From Eucommia ulmoides (taxonomy: Eukaryota; Streptophyta; Magnoliopsida; Garryales; Eucommiaceae), in the NCBI GenBank assembly GCA_016647705.1, contig CM028335.1:4893501-4957500 (forward strand): a stretch of DNA of 64,000 bases, written 5' to 3'. Positions 1-11,362 of the stretch are shown here, piece by piece. Position numbers and translations under genes: made by a program. Below the pieces are notes generated by a model. That model saw only the letters and a program-made list of their open reading frames with translations. It made no database searches and was not told the origin of the DNA. How positions within the stretch are numbered: the first letter of the stretch is position 1; the number at the start of each line of letters is the position of its first letter.

Positions 1-3000
1 TCCAATTTAATCCTATAATTTTCCATTCTTAGAGTTTTACGGTTTTACCCCTTCTCTTTTTTTTTTCCCCAATTTTTATCCTACATAATTGATAAAGTTG
101 GGTATTTGTAAATGTATATCCCTTTTTTTGCTAAATGTGCATTCTCTTTAAAAAAAAAAATTGAAAATTATTTTTTGTTCCTTCTAAATTTTTATTTTTT
201 TATTTTTATAAAAACTTTTCTTGAAAATGCACTAACACAACCCACCTCCCACCCCAAGCCCCGTCGTCACTCTTGCCCCTCCTCTATCCCGTCGTCATCC
301 CCCGGGACCCCCACCCTCTCTTACCATGCCATCCCCACCTTTGTTTTTGTTTTCGTTCTTCTCTTATTCGTCATATTTGTGTAGATCTAGCGAATCTATG
401 TGTAGATCGTGCCGGATTTGGACGAATCTGACGAGACTCTATGTATATCCTGATAGACTGCATGGATCCGCGTGTAAATTGCTGCGAATATGCACGAATT
501 CAGAGAACTGAAAAAAGGAAGAAAGAATATGAAACATGAGGCAAGGGTGGGGGACAATGGGACGGAGGGGATGCCGGTGCAGATGGGAGAGCCTTGATAG
601 CAATGGTGTAAAAATAAAAAACAAAAAACAAGCTCTACAACAAAAACTACATACATATTATGACAATATTTTTAGAGACAATTTATAAATAATATCCTTT
701 TAAATTCTTATTGAAATACTCAATCATAATATTGTTATAATATTTATTTAATAATACACATTTTAAAAAATTTATTATAAAAATATAAAAAATATCATAA
801 TAATATAAAATAAGACGATAAAATAATTTTTCTTAGGACAATTTTTAGGAGATATCTTTTAATTATTTTAATGTTTAATCAATCCCACTGCACATGCCAT
901 TAGGAGGCCCTATAAATGTTCCTTTTTTGGCATGTTAATGACTTCTTTTCGTACTTCTAACCTTTAGTTCACTTCACATTGTGAATGTTATTGCAAAGTT
1001 GTACAATTTTGTTGTTAATGTTGGTCGAGTTTGTTCTTTCATAACAACTCTGAGAGTTGTGACATCTTATTTGAGTTTTTTGAAATCGATTGTTTTATCA
1101 TATCATATGTGTCATTTTCACATTGACACATGTAAAAGAAGAGTCAAAATATTAAAAAAATAAATAAATTCCAAAACTCCTATTTTAACAACAAATCACT
1201 TTTTCAATCTCGTAAAAATAAAACAAATTTTCTAACTCTTATTTTTAAAAAAAATTGACACACCTCCTATTAATAAATCTTAAAATAAAAAATATCCCTT
1301 GTTCATTTAAATCTAACCCTAAAAGCCCTAATTTCATTTCCTCTCTCTCTCTCATCTCTCACCTCTCACGCTCTCTCTCAACATCGCACTGCCGCAAGTT
1401 GCCGTCGCCGCCAGATGCCGTCGTCGCAATCTGCTGTGTGACATCGTTTTTCGCCGCCGCAAACAGCCTTCGTCTTCGCTGCCCTAAGCTACTTTCGTCG
1501 CCGCAAGCTACCGGCATCGCCGCAAGCTTGTTGCTCATCTCGTTCTCTTTCATCAACCAGATCTAGCCTAGATTTGATCATATTTTTTCTTTTCGACCTG
1601 CGGTGGAGATGTCGATGCTCATCCTTCCCCATGGGAGATACAATCTCTGATTGGGTATATCTTTTCCCCCTTCTTAAACACGTGATAGTAATATCATTGT
1701 TGAAGCTTCTATTAAGCTTAGGACTTTTATAATCTTTATAAAGAATTAGTAAAGTTTGAGTGAAGAGCTTGTTGTGAATGAAACTAATTGACAGCCTAGA
1801 TGTCTCTGCATTTTGGGATATGGTTCACATGAATCATTTTCTATGGAGAAGCTTGAGAATTGTTGAGTTTGTTGCTCACCCGTTGTCTCCTTCATCCTTT
1901 ATTTGATTTTCTCATTTGCAAATGTTAATTCATATCCATCTATATAAGATGGTTGTGGATTTCTTAATCCTTTTTTTTGAATTTTTGTTCTGCATACACT
2001 GGATTTGTTCAGTGGGTTTCTGCTTGCATTGGATCTTCATAGCTTGTTCTGGATACACTGGATTTGTATTCAATTCTTTTTATTTATTTATTTTCAGTGA
2101 ATTTCTACTGGATTTGAGTAAATTTCTATATATTTTTCGATTACATTTCAACTAGGTCTAGTACTCTTGTTTTAAATAGTTCCATGTAAGCAAACAATTC
2201 TGACTCAATGGATTTTAGAATTTCTATTCAGTTTGGTGTCTATTTTTACTTTGATTCTTTTTAGTAGATATCTACTTAATTATATTTAGTGGATTTTTAT
2301 TTAATTAAGTGGAAATCCACCTAGTTATATTTAGTTAATTTTAAAAATATTTTTAGTGGATTTTTAGTTTAAATAAAACTTATAATTTAATATTTTTTAA
2401 ATTTTAAAATGTTCATAGAATGTTCCAAAAAATAAACTAAAAATCAATAGAGTGCATATAAGGGTATTTAAGGTATTTGAACAAAAAGTTATATATTTTG
2501 AATAAATAAATAAATTTTAGTGAAATTTTTATTAAAAATTAAAATTTGATGGAATTACAACAAATTTTGTGGATATTATAAAATAAAATTAAGTGAAGGG
2601 TATTTATGATATTTTATAAGCAATTTTAAATTTAAAAAAAAATAAATGAATTTTTTATTAAAAAAGTAAAATTTGATATTTTATTTTAGGTTCTGAAAAA
2701 AATGGTGAAAATGACAATTTTATAATTATTGAAGAGTAATTTAGGAAGAATATATATATGTTAGTACTTTTGGGCTGGGCCAAAGAAACTTGGTCCTTAA
2801 AAAATAATTTTTTGATAAAATGGGAGCCCATAAAATTTTTTCCAATATTAAATTAGTGGATGGGTAGGTCAATTATTATTTAATCCTCATTAGAGAGACC
2901 ATTGAGTAAAAAGACTTTTTCAACTGTTCACTCATAATTCAGACTATTCAGTACAACCAATTAAGTTTTTGGTCTTTGGGTCAAACAAAATAGGACGTAA

Positions 3001-3689
3001 AAAGACACATATACCTCTCTCTATCACATTTACGTTAACTCTCTCTCCTTTTATGTCTGATTCACAATCTTCACTCTCTCTCTCTCTAAACCTTACCCAC
3101 ATTCACTCTCTCTTTCTAAACCCTACCCACAACAATATCAGTGGGTTTCATATATAGATTCATATATACACACACCCAGTGTTCTTCCATGAAAAAACCT
3201 CCATTAACAACAATCTAACCACCACCACCATTCTCTCTCTTTCTGCAAGTTCTTAAAAGTTTTCAGAAATGGGTATTAGTTTTTAGCCATTTGTTTGAAG
3301 AAGTTGATGTCAAGCACTTCATTTGAAATGGAGATTTCACGTAAGAATTTTAATGTGAAGATCTGCAGGTTGGTGGGTTTCACTCTCTATCTCTCTAGCT
3401 TCCCTCTCTATCTCTCTAGCTTCTCTCTCTCTTCCTCCTCCTTTTGCTCTTGGACTTTTATCAGATTTGGGATTTCAGATCTGAAAGTTCAAGATCTGAG
3501 AATTTCAGATCTGATAGGTGATTCTGACAAAATCATTAACACCCAATGTCGCCGCCGTTACCAAAAATTGTAAGTTTCGACAACTCTTTATTTCGTCGTT
3601 TTTGGGATCTGTGTTTGGGTGTTAATTTTATGTTAATATTATTGTTTTTGCGTGATTTTTTTACATGTTTTTATAGACAATATTAAATG
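1..3689. other. AT-rich host intergenic sequence
   Basis: No supportable gene. Two short CT-rich, more GC-rich tracts (about 1320-1570 and 3010-3580) look like plant 5' leaders: CT microsatellite-like runs followed by a short open frame. At 2160-2400 there are loose repeats of a TTTAGTGGATTTTTA-like phrase. The open frames here are short, low in complexity and lack recognisable domains. Confidence 0.6.
3145..3580 (+). promoter_or_regulatory. possible promoter and leader of an unrecognised or dead gene
   Basis: A TATA-like run (CATATATACACA near 3160) is followed by a CT-rich leader, a short open frame at 3295-3573 holding two copies of TCTCTATCTCTCTAGCTT, and a GTAAGTTT-type splice donor at about 3570. 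The frame has no recognised domain. It may be the first exon or leader of a decayed gene, or part of a dispersed CAGATCTG-bearing repeat family also seen at 12900-13100, 17240-17700 and 20800-20990. This is inference only. Confidence 0.25.
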
Positions 3690-4615
3690 TGTTAATGTTA
3701 ACACAAAGAGAAATAAAAAAATGTGTATTAATATTAACGCAATCACAACCCAGCACAAGTAACTTAATTGCATTAATGTTAACGCAATTACAATCCCAAC
3801 CCCAATAACTAATTGTGTTAACGTTCACGTAATTACAAATCAGTACATGTAACTTATTTGCGTTAATGTTAACGCAATTATACTCCAGCCCAATAATTAA
3901 TTGCGTTAACGTTAACGTATTTATAATCCAACCCATTTAACTTACTTGCGTTAACGTTAACACAATTAGTTATGAGGTTAACGCAATTACAAACCAGTAC
4001 GTGTAACTTACTTGCGTTAACGTTAACACAATTACATCTCAACTCAATAATTAATTGCGTTAATATTAATATATTTATAATCCAACCCATTTAACTTCTT
4101 TACGTTAACGTTAACACAATTAGTAATTACAATCTAAACCCTAATAACTAATTGTGTTAACGTTAATGTAATGATAAACCAGAACATGTAACTTACTTGC
4201 GTTAACATTAATACAAGTACACTCCAGCCCAATAATTAATTGCGTTAACGTTAACGTATTTATAATCCAACTTATTTAATTTACTTACGTTAACGTTAAC
4301 ACAATTACAAACCACATATGTAACTTAATTGCATTAACGTTAATGCAATTACAATTCCAATCCCAATAGTTAATTGTGTTAACGTTAACACAATTACAAA
4401 CCAGCACATGTAACTTATTTGCGTTAATGTTAACGCAATTACACTCCAGCCCAATAATTAATTGCGTTAACATTAACGTATTTACAATCCAGCCCATTTA
4501 ACTTATTTATGTTAACGTTAAAATAATTACAACACAATCCCATAACTAATTACGTTAACGTTAATGCATTTACAATCCAACACATTCAACTTACTTGCGT
4601 TAACGTTAATGCACA
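3690..4615. repeat. 45-bp minisatellite with GTTAACGTTAAC palindromic core
   Basis: About 20 imperfect units start at 3691, 3727, 3772, 3817, 3862, 3905, 3950, 4016, 4059, 4104, 4156, 4201, 4244, 4289, 4333, 4378, 4423, 4466, 4511, 4554 and 4599. Spacing alternates between 43 and 45 bp, with one disturbed step near 3950-4016. Each unit has a GTTAAYGTTAAY core flanked by a variable arm such as CCAGCCCAATAATTAATTGC or CAGTACATGTAACTTA. The arms recur in order, so there is a higher-order period of several units. An outlying perfect core lies at 4747. Because 45 is a multiple of three, the minus strand stays open over long runs, giving 70-91 residue frames of about 15-residue repeats; these are not taken as genes. 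Confidence 0.9.
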
Positions 4616-5011
4616 CAAGACAAAACATGCATTATTGTAATAAATGCGTAATTACTGTAATAAATAAAAAATTACTCTATGTTACAAGACAAAACATGCA
4701 CTATTTAACGTGAACATATGCAATGTGTATTGCTTGTGTGTTTTACGTTAACGTTAACATCTTTGTTGTTCAATTTTATCTTATTGTATAAGACAAATGA
4801 CAGAATCATAAATATTACTGAATAGAGTGACCAAAATACATGGGCTTTTTTCCTAAAGAATTAGTGGGGTCAGAAAACTAAACTAACAATGTCAGGGGGT
4901 CTGAATCCTAACTAGCATCTCTACAAAGGACTAAAAAATGAAAACCCCATTTAAATATTGTTAGGTTATGTTAGGTTTATTTAATTAGAGTTGGATATGA
5001 TTTTTGTGGTT
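4616..5011. other. AT-rich flank between minisatellite and Copia-1
   Basis: Contains two diverged copies of ACAAGACAAAACATGCA (about 4615 and 4684) and the lone palindromic core at 4747. No gene seen. Confidence 0.6.
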
Positions 5012-5016
5012 AGATT

Positions 5017-5417
5017 TGTTGGATTATAGAGCGGGTCGGGTCGACCCGTGGAGCGTCCACATGGGCCCCATGATTCATGGAGAGTCACTATGTAAATAAG
5101 TGCACCTTTTAGTCTAAGGATCATATTTTTTCGATAGACACCCGTTGGAATGAACATACCCTTTTGGTATGTACCTAGTGGAATGGACACACCCTTTGAG
5201 ATTTTCTCTATAAATATGCATTGATACATTAAGGTCTCTATCCCATCAGATTACAGATAATTTAAGTGGCCTTGGTTAGTGAATGTGTGAATATTATCAA
5301 AAAATATTCTAGTAGTATTTTTCTTGCCGACGAGAGAGGAAACGAGGAACGGTTGTAAACGAGTCTGTCGAATCCAAAAAGTACACTTTCGTTTTTATGT
5401 TTCCACATATGTTTACA
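5017..5417 (+). repeat. Copia-1 5' LTR
   Basis: TG...CA ends. It matches 10962-11357 throughout. A TATA-like CTATAAATATGCA lies near 5209, the likely start region for element transcription. Confidence 0.95.
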
Positions 5418-5435
5418 TTAGTATTAGAGCCTTAT
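5418..5435 (+). other. Copia-1 primer-binding site (degenerate, initiator Met tRNA)
   Basis: TTAGTATTAGAGCC follows the LTR end immediately. It corresponds to the usual TGGTATCAGAGC of plant copia elements with a G-to-A and a C-to-T change. Confidence 0.75.
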
Positions 5436-6346
5436 AGACTTATTTTGCCAAATCATGTTGTCCATGGAAGGAAAATTGGTTTTTCTCGTTCATGGCCGAA
5501 ATATTTTTTTTTAGAAAAGTTCGATATTTTTTGAAATTTTTTATACATAAAAATTCTACATTTTATTACGAATTCAACGATATAAATTTCATAAAATTTG
5601 GATGTGCAGTTGATTTTATATGATTTTTTCAAGATTGAAAACGTAGAGTCCGTCTTTCTCTTCGTGCTCACTGTTCTAGTTCAGGAACAATGAGGAAGAC
5701 GACATAAAACGACGTCGTTCTGTTTTTATCCGATGATACGACGTCTATATTGTTTTTAAATTTATTCACACACGTCAGTCGTCAACTGACATGTTGGTTT
5801 GTTGGTACCTTTACGAAAGACGAGGATGGTTAACACACGGGGTTGTGGAGTTCGAATCTGGGCGCAGACTTATTTTTATTTTTCCATTTAATCTTTTAAA
5901 TGGCGAAAAAAAAACTTGGCTTTACTGTATAATTATGGCCTAACACCCACTGTGGTAATTGAGCACTTTAAGTCAGTTGTGCATTTATTTATTTATATAT
6001 ATTGGATGACAGTGTTCTAAGACACGAATTTCGTTACTACTCGTCAACATGAATTATATATGAAGTTTTCACGTTATTTAATTTTGGTATACGATATATT
6101 CATTTAAAGAGGCATAAAATTAAAATTTGTGGGCAATAATAAGTTAAAATATGTTTTCCTCATTTTTTATTTTGCGCATAATGTATCTAGAAATGATATT
6201 TAAATCTATAAATGCAAGAGATGATTATGAGTATAACGAAATTTTCGATCTTGTATTATAGAGATATATATTATTTTTAGATTCGATTATTGTAGCAAAA
6301 TAATTAGTGTGTGCTAATATCTTTAATATGCATAAAATGTAGTGAA
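5436..6346 (+). other. Copia-1 leader
   Basis: Untranslated AT-rich leader between primer-binding site and gag. A B-box-like GAGTTCGAATCTGGGCG at about 5848 lacks a matching A box or a cloverleaf, so no tRNA is called. Confidence 0.6.
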
Positions 6347-7215
6347 ATGGCTTTAATAAATATAGTAGCGAATCTTGCTAAAGTTGAGAAACTGGATGAG
6401 AATAACTACAATATTTGGCATCGTAAGATCCAGTATTTCCTAAATGAGCGAAATGTTTTGGAAACACTGACACACAACAGGGAATCACCTCTCGAAGGTA
6501 ATTCTGCCTAACATTGACGTGAGATGGAAACCTATCAAAATTGGGCCAAGAAAGATCGTAGTGCAAGATTCACTACGTTAAGCTATATGTACGATGATCT
6601 AATTGGTGATTATGAAGGTTATGCCATTGCACTAGAGATGTGGAATGCCTTGAAGTTGGCATTTGCCGGTACATCAGCAATTAGGTTGCGAGCCTTGACA
6701 CTTAAGTTTGAAACTTATAAGATGTCTCTCAAAACAAAGATGGTTGAGCATTTTCGAAAAATGTCGGCTATGATACACGACCTAAAAGCAGCTGGTAACA
6801 ACTTATCTGATGAGCAACAGATCTTAACTGTGCTTCGCTCTTTGCCTGATTCTTGGGAGCAAATGAAGCTCACAATGACGCACAATGAAAATATCCAAAA
6901 TTTTACCCAATTATAGCGTCATTTGGAATTAGAGGCAGAGAGGTTGGAGGCACAAGGTAATACTTTTATGTTTGTCGCTGAGTTTAGTCATCGCCAGACA
7001 TTTGGGTCCAAGTGAAAGTGGCAGGACAAAGTACAATAAAGAGGAATAAGAGGATCTGCTTATAAAAAGAGAAAGGGCAGAAAGTATAAAAAAGGCAAGC
7101 GTGGAGGAAAGAAGGACAAGTCTAAGCTGAAGTATTACAACTGTGATAAACTTGGTCACTTCGCTCGTGAATGCACTGAGCCGAAGAAGGTACAAACCAT
7201 CTCTATCTTTCAAAA
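6347..7215 (+). pseudogene. Copia-1 gag (nucleocapsid) pseudogene
   Basis: The Gag protein would package element RNA in cytoplasmic particles. The start codon at 6347 opens MALINIVANLAKVEKL, then a copia Gag N-terminal phrase (NYNIWHRKIQYFLNE). An in-frame stop falls near 6508, and the frame resumes at 6524-6916 with the Gag core (AIALEMWNALKLAF; MIHDLKAAGNNLSDEQQ). A second stop follows at 6914. A Lys/Arg-rich basic stretch lies at about 7050-7120. The zinc knuckle at about 7129-7185 reads YYNCDKLGHFARECTE: the first cysteine of the usual CX2CX4HX4C is tyrosine, a TGT-to-TAT change. Two stops, frame changes and the lost zinc ligand make this a pseudogene. Confidence 0.9.
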
Positions 7216-7227
7216 TGACGTATTTGT

Positions 7228-9789
7228 GTGCAGTCATGTCTTGGTTGCTCATTTTTTCCTAATTGGATTGTAGATACTGGAGCAATAAGACACGTCGCAA
7301 AAGATCAAGTAGAGTTCATTGAGTATCGTAGAATTCCAATTGGGAGTCAACGTATTTACATGGAGAATAGTACTAGCGAAGATGTGATAGGAATTGGAAC
7401 CTATCAATTAAAGATGCGTTCTAGACGCACCGTGCTTCTCTATGATGTTCTTTATGCTCTTGGAGTTCGACGAAACTTGATGTCTGTTGCAGCCATGGCC
7501 GGACTAGGTTTTTCTTTCAGTTTCACTATAGACTTTGTTCAATTTTATTTAAATTCCGTGTTTTATGGTAGTGAACACATAGTAGATGAATTTTATGTAC
7601 TAGATGTTGATGAATCTTTATATTTTGATACATATTTAACTTCTAGTAATAATGATTCTATTACATCTACATCTGTTACATGGCATGCAAGACTTGGTCA
7701 TATTGGAAAAGAAAGAATAACAAGGTTAGCTCGAGAAGGACTTTTAGGTCCACCCTCTAGAGTTAACTTACCTGTCTGTAAATCTTGTTTGGCTGGTAAA
7801 GCCACAAGAAAGCCTTTTTGCAAGGCTAGAAGGGCGACATCTCTCTTAGATTTAGTCCATTATGACATTAGCAGACCTATAAATGTTAGGGCACGACATG
7901 GTGCTAATTATTTTATCACATTCATTGATGATTACTCACGTTATGGTTATGTTTATCTCATTTCTCACAAATCAGAGGCATTGGATTACTTCCAAAGATT
8001 TGTTCCTTTAGTTGAGAATCAAAGAGGTAAAAATCTTAAAATTTTACGTACTAACCGAGGACATGAGTATTTGTTTGAACAATTGAAGGTTATATGTGAT
8101 AATAGAGGCATAATTAGACAATTGACGATTCCCAGTACTCCACAACAAAATGGAGTAGCTGAGCGTAGGAATCGAACTTTATTGGATATGGTTGGGTCAA
8201 TGATGGCACATGCTAATCTACCAATAAATTTCTGGGGAGATGCTTTATTGATATCGACCTATATCCTTAATAGAGTGCCCTCTAAATCAGTACCATCTAC
8301 ACCATATGAGTTATGGACTGGTTTCAAACCAGAATTAGAATACTTGCGACCATGGGGATCTGCAGGTTATGTTCGTATTACGTCACATGCACATGGAAAA
8401 TTGGGCCCTAGAGCTCAAAAGTGCACATTTGTTAGATATCCTGATTACTCCAAAGGATATATGATGTTACATGAACGTTTTGATGGCGTACTGACTGAGA
8501 TTGAGTCACGCGATATTAAATTTATGGAAAATGAATTTCCAAGCAGAAGTGAACTAAGAGGTATTAAAGAACTTTATGAGTTGAATGAGTCAAATGATAA
8601 CTCTACACCATTACTCGGCGAGGGTGGGTAAATTAATCCTCGTCCTTCTACAAGTACGCCAATGATCGCCATGGATAGTGGGAGAGATTTAGAGAATAGT
8701 GGGAGTGTACCATAATATAATTCTCAAACTCTTCAGCTGCGTAGAAGTCAACGTGGAAATATTCCTCGACGTTTATTTGGGATTGATGAGGAATTTTTCA
8801 TGTGTTCTTCACTAGAGGAAGATGAGCCTTCTTCTTATCAAGAGGCCTTATCATCACCTGCTGCTAAAGAATGGATAACTTCAATGGAAGATGAGACTAA
8901 TTCTATGCAAAAGAATCAAGTATGGGAACTAGTTAATCTTCCATCTGGATGAAAATCTATTGGAAACAAATGGGTTTTAAAGATTAAATGCCAGGCAGAT
9001 GGATCTATTGATAGGTACAAAGCTCGTCTCGTGGCGAAAGGTTACACTAAAAAAGAAGGTAGTACCTTGAGTCTTGATTTTTGTCCTAGAACTAATGCTG
9101 AAAAAGAAGAGATGTCCCGTATACTATATGCAAGTGCAATTGGAAGCCTAATGTATGCCATGATGTGTACACGACCAGACATATGTTATGTTCTGGGGTT
9201 AGTTAGTCGTTTCCAAAGCAATTCAAGAATTGTTCATTGGAGAGCTGTTAAAAAGATCTTGCGGTACCTTCGTGGAACCACAGACTATATACTTTGCTAT
9301 CGTGGTGGAAATATACATTTTCAAGGATATAGTGATGCAGATTGGAGTGGTGACTTGGACGAACGTAAGTTGACATTAGGATATGCTTTCATACTCAGCA
9401 ACGGTGCTATTTCGTGGTCTAGCAAAAAGTAATCTTGCATAGCACTATCTACTATGGAAGCAGAATATGTTGCTTGTGCTTCAGTAGTTCAAGAGGCTGT
9501 TTGGTTAAAAAGATTTTTAGAAAGTCTTGAGATAGTACCACATTCTGCAGATCCTGTAACCATACATTGTGATAGTATGGTTGCTCTCACATATGTCAAG
9601 GATCCTAAATATCATAGAAAGACGAAGTACATTCAGACTCGATATCACTACATCCGAGATAGAGTCTTACATGGAGAAGTGGTACTTAAGCATATTTCTA
9701 CGAGTAAAGTGGTGGCTGATCCCTTAACCAAATCTATTTCTAGAGATTTGTTCCAATCTCATGTAAGGTCTTTGGGTCTTCGTAGATTG
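7228..9789 (+). pseudogene. Copia-1 pol: protease, integrase, RT remnant, RNase H
   Basis: The long frame 7228-8631 holds the aspartic protease ([12 protein letters not shown], near 7258) and integrase. The HHCC zinc finger is WHARLGH...CKSCLAGK at about 7680-7805. The catalytic triad is D (LVHYDISRP), N instead of D (LRTNRGHEY, near 8050) and E ([12 protein letters not shown], near 8165). After a stop at 8632, reverse transcriptase begins (AAKEWITSMEDET; NKWVLKIKCQADG) but has a TGA at about 8950. At about 9064 it jumps from VAKGYTKKEG straight to a C-terminal phrase (ASAIGSLMYAMMCTRPDI). The catalytic YVDD core, probably 200 or more residues, is deleted. RNase H follows (YSDADWSGD; MEAEYVACA) with a CAA-to-TAA-type stop at 9430, then the usual end (ADPLTKSISRDLF). 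Confidence 0.93.
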
Positions 9790-9792
9790 TAA

Positions 9793-10951
9793 AATATATG
9801 TTTGATTTATTGGCTTCATATATTTGTATCGCAATGCACATTTACAATTTCATACTCTATTTGTATTTATTAAAAGTATGATAAACAATTTAAGATATTT
9901 GCTATAGCACACATTTTACCATGATGGTAGATGTCACTAGGCTAAATAGTTGGCTACTCACACATCAACCAACCTCAGCGTTGAGATAGCTTGCGAGATG
10001 AGATTTTAGAATTCTAAAGATTGAGTTAGAGAATTCTTTATAATGTCGCCTTGGATGAGCCAAGATGAGGTTTATGAAAAACCGAATATGAAAGTTTTTC
10101 ACACTTCATGTAGCCTGAGAATAGCCGAATGTGAGATTTCAAGTGGATACTCGAGGAGATACCAGCTTGAAGTTCTCAAGTCAATCACTTATGTAGTGAT
10201 TGAACTTAGATTCGTATGGTAATTTAGATTGACATCCTTATTTTCTTTTATGAGTATAATACCGTAGCATGTAAAATCATACTACATGTACTTTAAGACG
10301 ACCACATAGGGAGTGGAAAATGGATCCCTGCTTTCTTACTGTGTGAGCCCTATATATATGTGTGTGTGTGTGTGTGTGTAGATCACTAATAATGATCTAA
10401 TTATGCCCTTATAACTTTGAACTATGTTATGATTCAGAATTTTAATGTTGCTACTTTAGCTTGTTATCCTATGGCCATGAATGATGCAATATAAAGAAAC
10501 ATGCCTAGGAAAGCAGTCAAATAGAAGTTGAGTAACATAAGGATCAAAGGAAGACAATTTAATAACACATTTTGTGAAAATTACAGTGTACGGTGCTTAA
10601 TGGTGGCCACCACATATAAAGTTATTTTTCAAAAAATTATATTATATATATTATTTTTTATTTTTATTTTTGGAAATAAGCACTCTACTGCAAAAGAAGA
10701 TTAAGCATGTTCTGAGTTTTAAATTCTAGAGGGGTCAAAAATGCTTAATTTGATGTGACTGAATTGGTCTGGGGCATAGACGAGTATTTTATTTTGCAGC
10801 GGGATGTTGCCATGTTAGTTTGATAGAAACTTAATATGGTGCTCCCACATTGTTTGAAGACACTCGTCGGTTGCACACACCACTAATCTGTATGAAGAGG
10901 GTATAATGCATGAGTTTAAAGAGAGAAACACATTTGGTGCCCATTGTGTTC
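9793..10951 (+). other. Copia-1 3' noncoding region with (TG)n microsatellite
   Basis: No frame of note between RNase H and the polypurine tract. A TG repeat runs 10359-10379. AAGATTGAGTTAGAGAATTC-like inverted motifs occur near 10010-10035. Confidence 0.7.
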
Positions 10952-10961
10952 GAGTGGGAGA

Positions 10962-11357
10962 TGTTGGATTATGGAGCGAGTCGGGTCAACCTGTAGAGCG
11001 TCCACATGGGCCCCATGATTCATGGAGAGTCACCATGTGAATGGATGCACTTTTTAGTTTTAAGGATCATGTCTTTTCGATAGACACCCGTTGGAATTGA
11101 CATACCCTTTCGGTGTGTACCCATGGACACATCATTTGAGATTTTTTCTATAAATATGCGTTGATACATTAAGATCTCTATCCCATCAAATTACAGATAA
11201 TTTGAGTGGCCTTTGTTAGTGAATGTGTGAATATTATCGAAAAATATTCTAATAATATTTTTCTTGCTGACGAGAGAAGAAACAGGGAACGGTTGTAAAC
11301 GAATCTGCCGAATCCAAAATGTATGCTTTCGTTTTTATGTTTCCGCATACGTTTACA
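10962..11357 (+). repeat. Copia-1 3' LTR
   Basis: 396 bp, starts TGTTGGATTATGG, ends GTTTACA. It is preceded by the polypurine tract GAGTGGGAGA and followed by target duplication AGATT. Confidence 0.95.
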
Positions 11358-11362
11358 AGATT

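Larger units (their letters stand above)
5017..11357 (+). mobile_element. Ty1-copia LTR retrotransposon Copia-1, full-ended but defective
   Basis: This 6341-bp element has two LTRs that start TGTTGGATTAT and end GTTTACA, a degenerate initiator-Met primer-binding site directly after the left LTR, a polypurine tract (GAGTGGGAGA, 10952-10961) directly before the right LTR, and an exact 5-bp target duplication AGATT (5012-5016 and 11358-11362). The domain order gag, protease, integrase, reverse transcriptase, RNase H identifies Ty1-copia. It cannot be autonomous: the catalytic core of reverse transcriptase is deleted near 9064, several stop codons interrupt the frame, and integrase has lost a catalytic aspartate. 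The two LTRs differ at very roughly one position in ten by eye, so the insertion is not recent. Confidence 0.95.

Noticed and set aside
3661..4497. Three minus-strand frames of 70-91 residues over the minisatellite as a repeat protein gene
   Set aside because: They follow from a 45-bp period being a multiple of three. There is no start, promoter or domain, and the frames are interrupted.
5838..5868. tRNA or SINE from the B-box-like GAGTTCGAATC
   Set aside because: No A box at the right distance and no cloverleaf stems; it lies in the Copia-1 leader.
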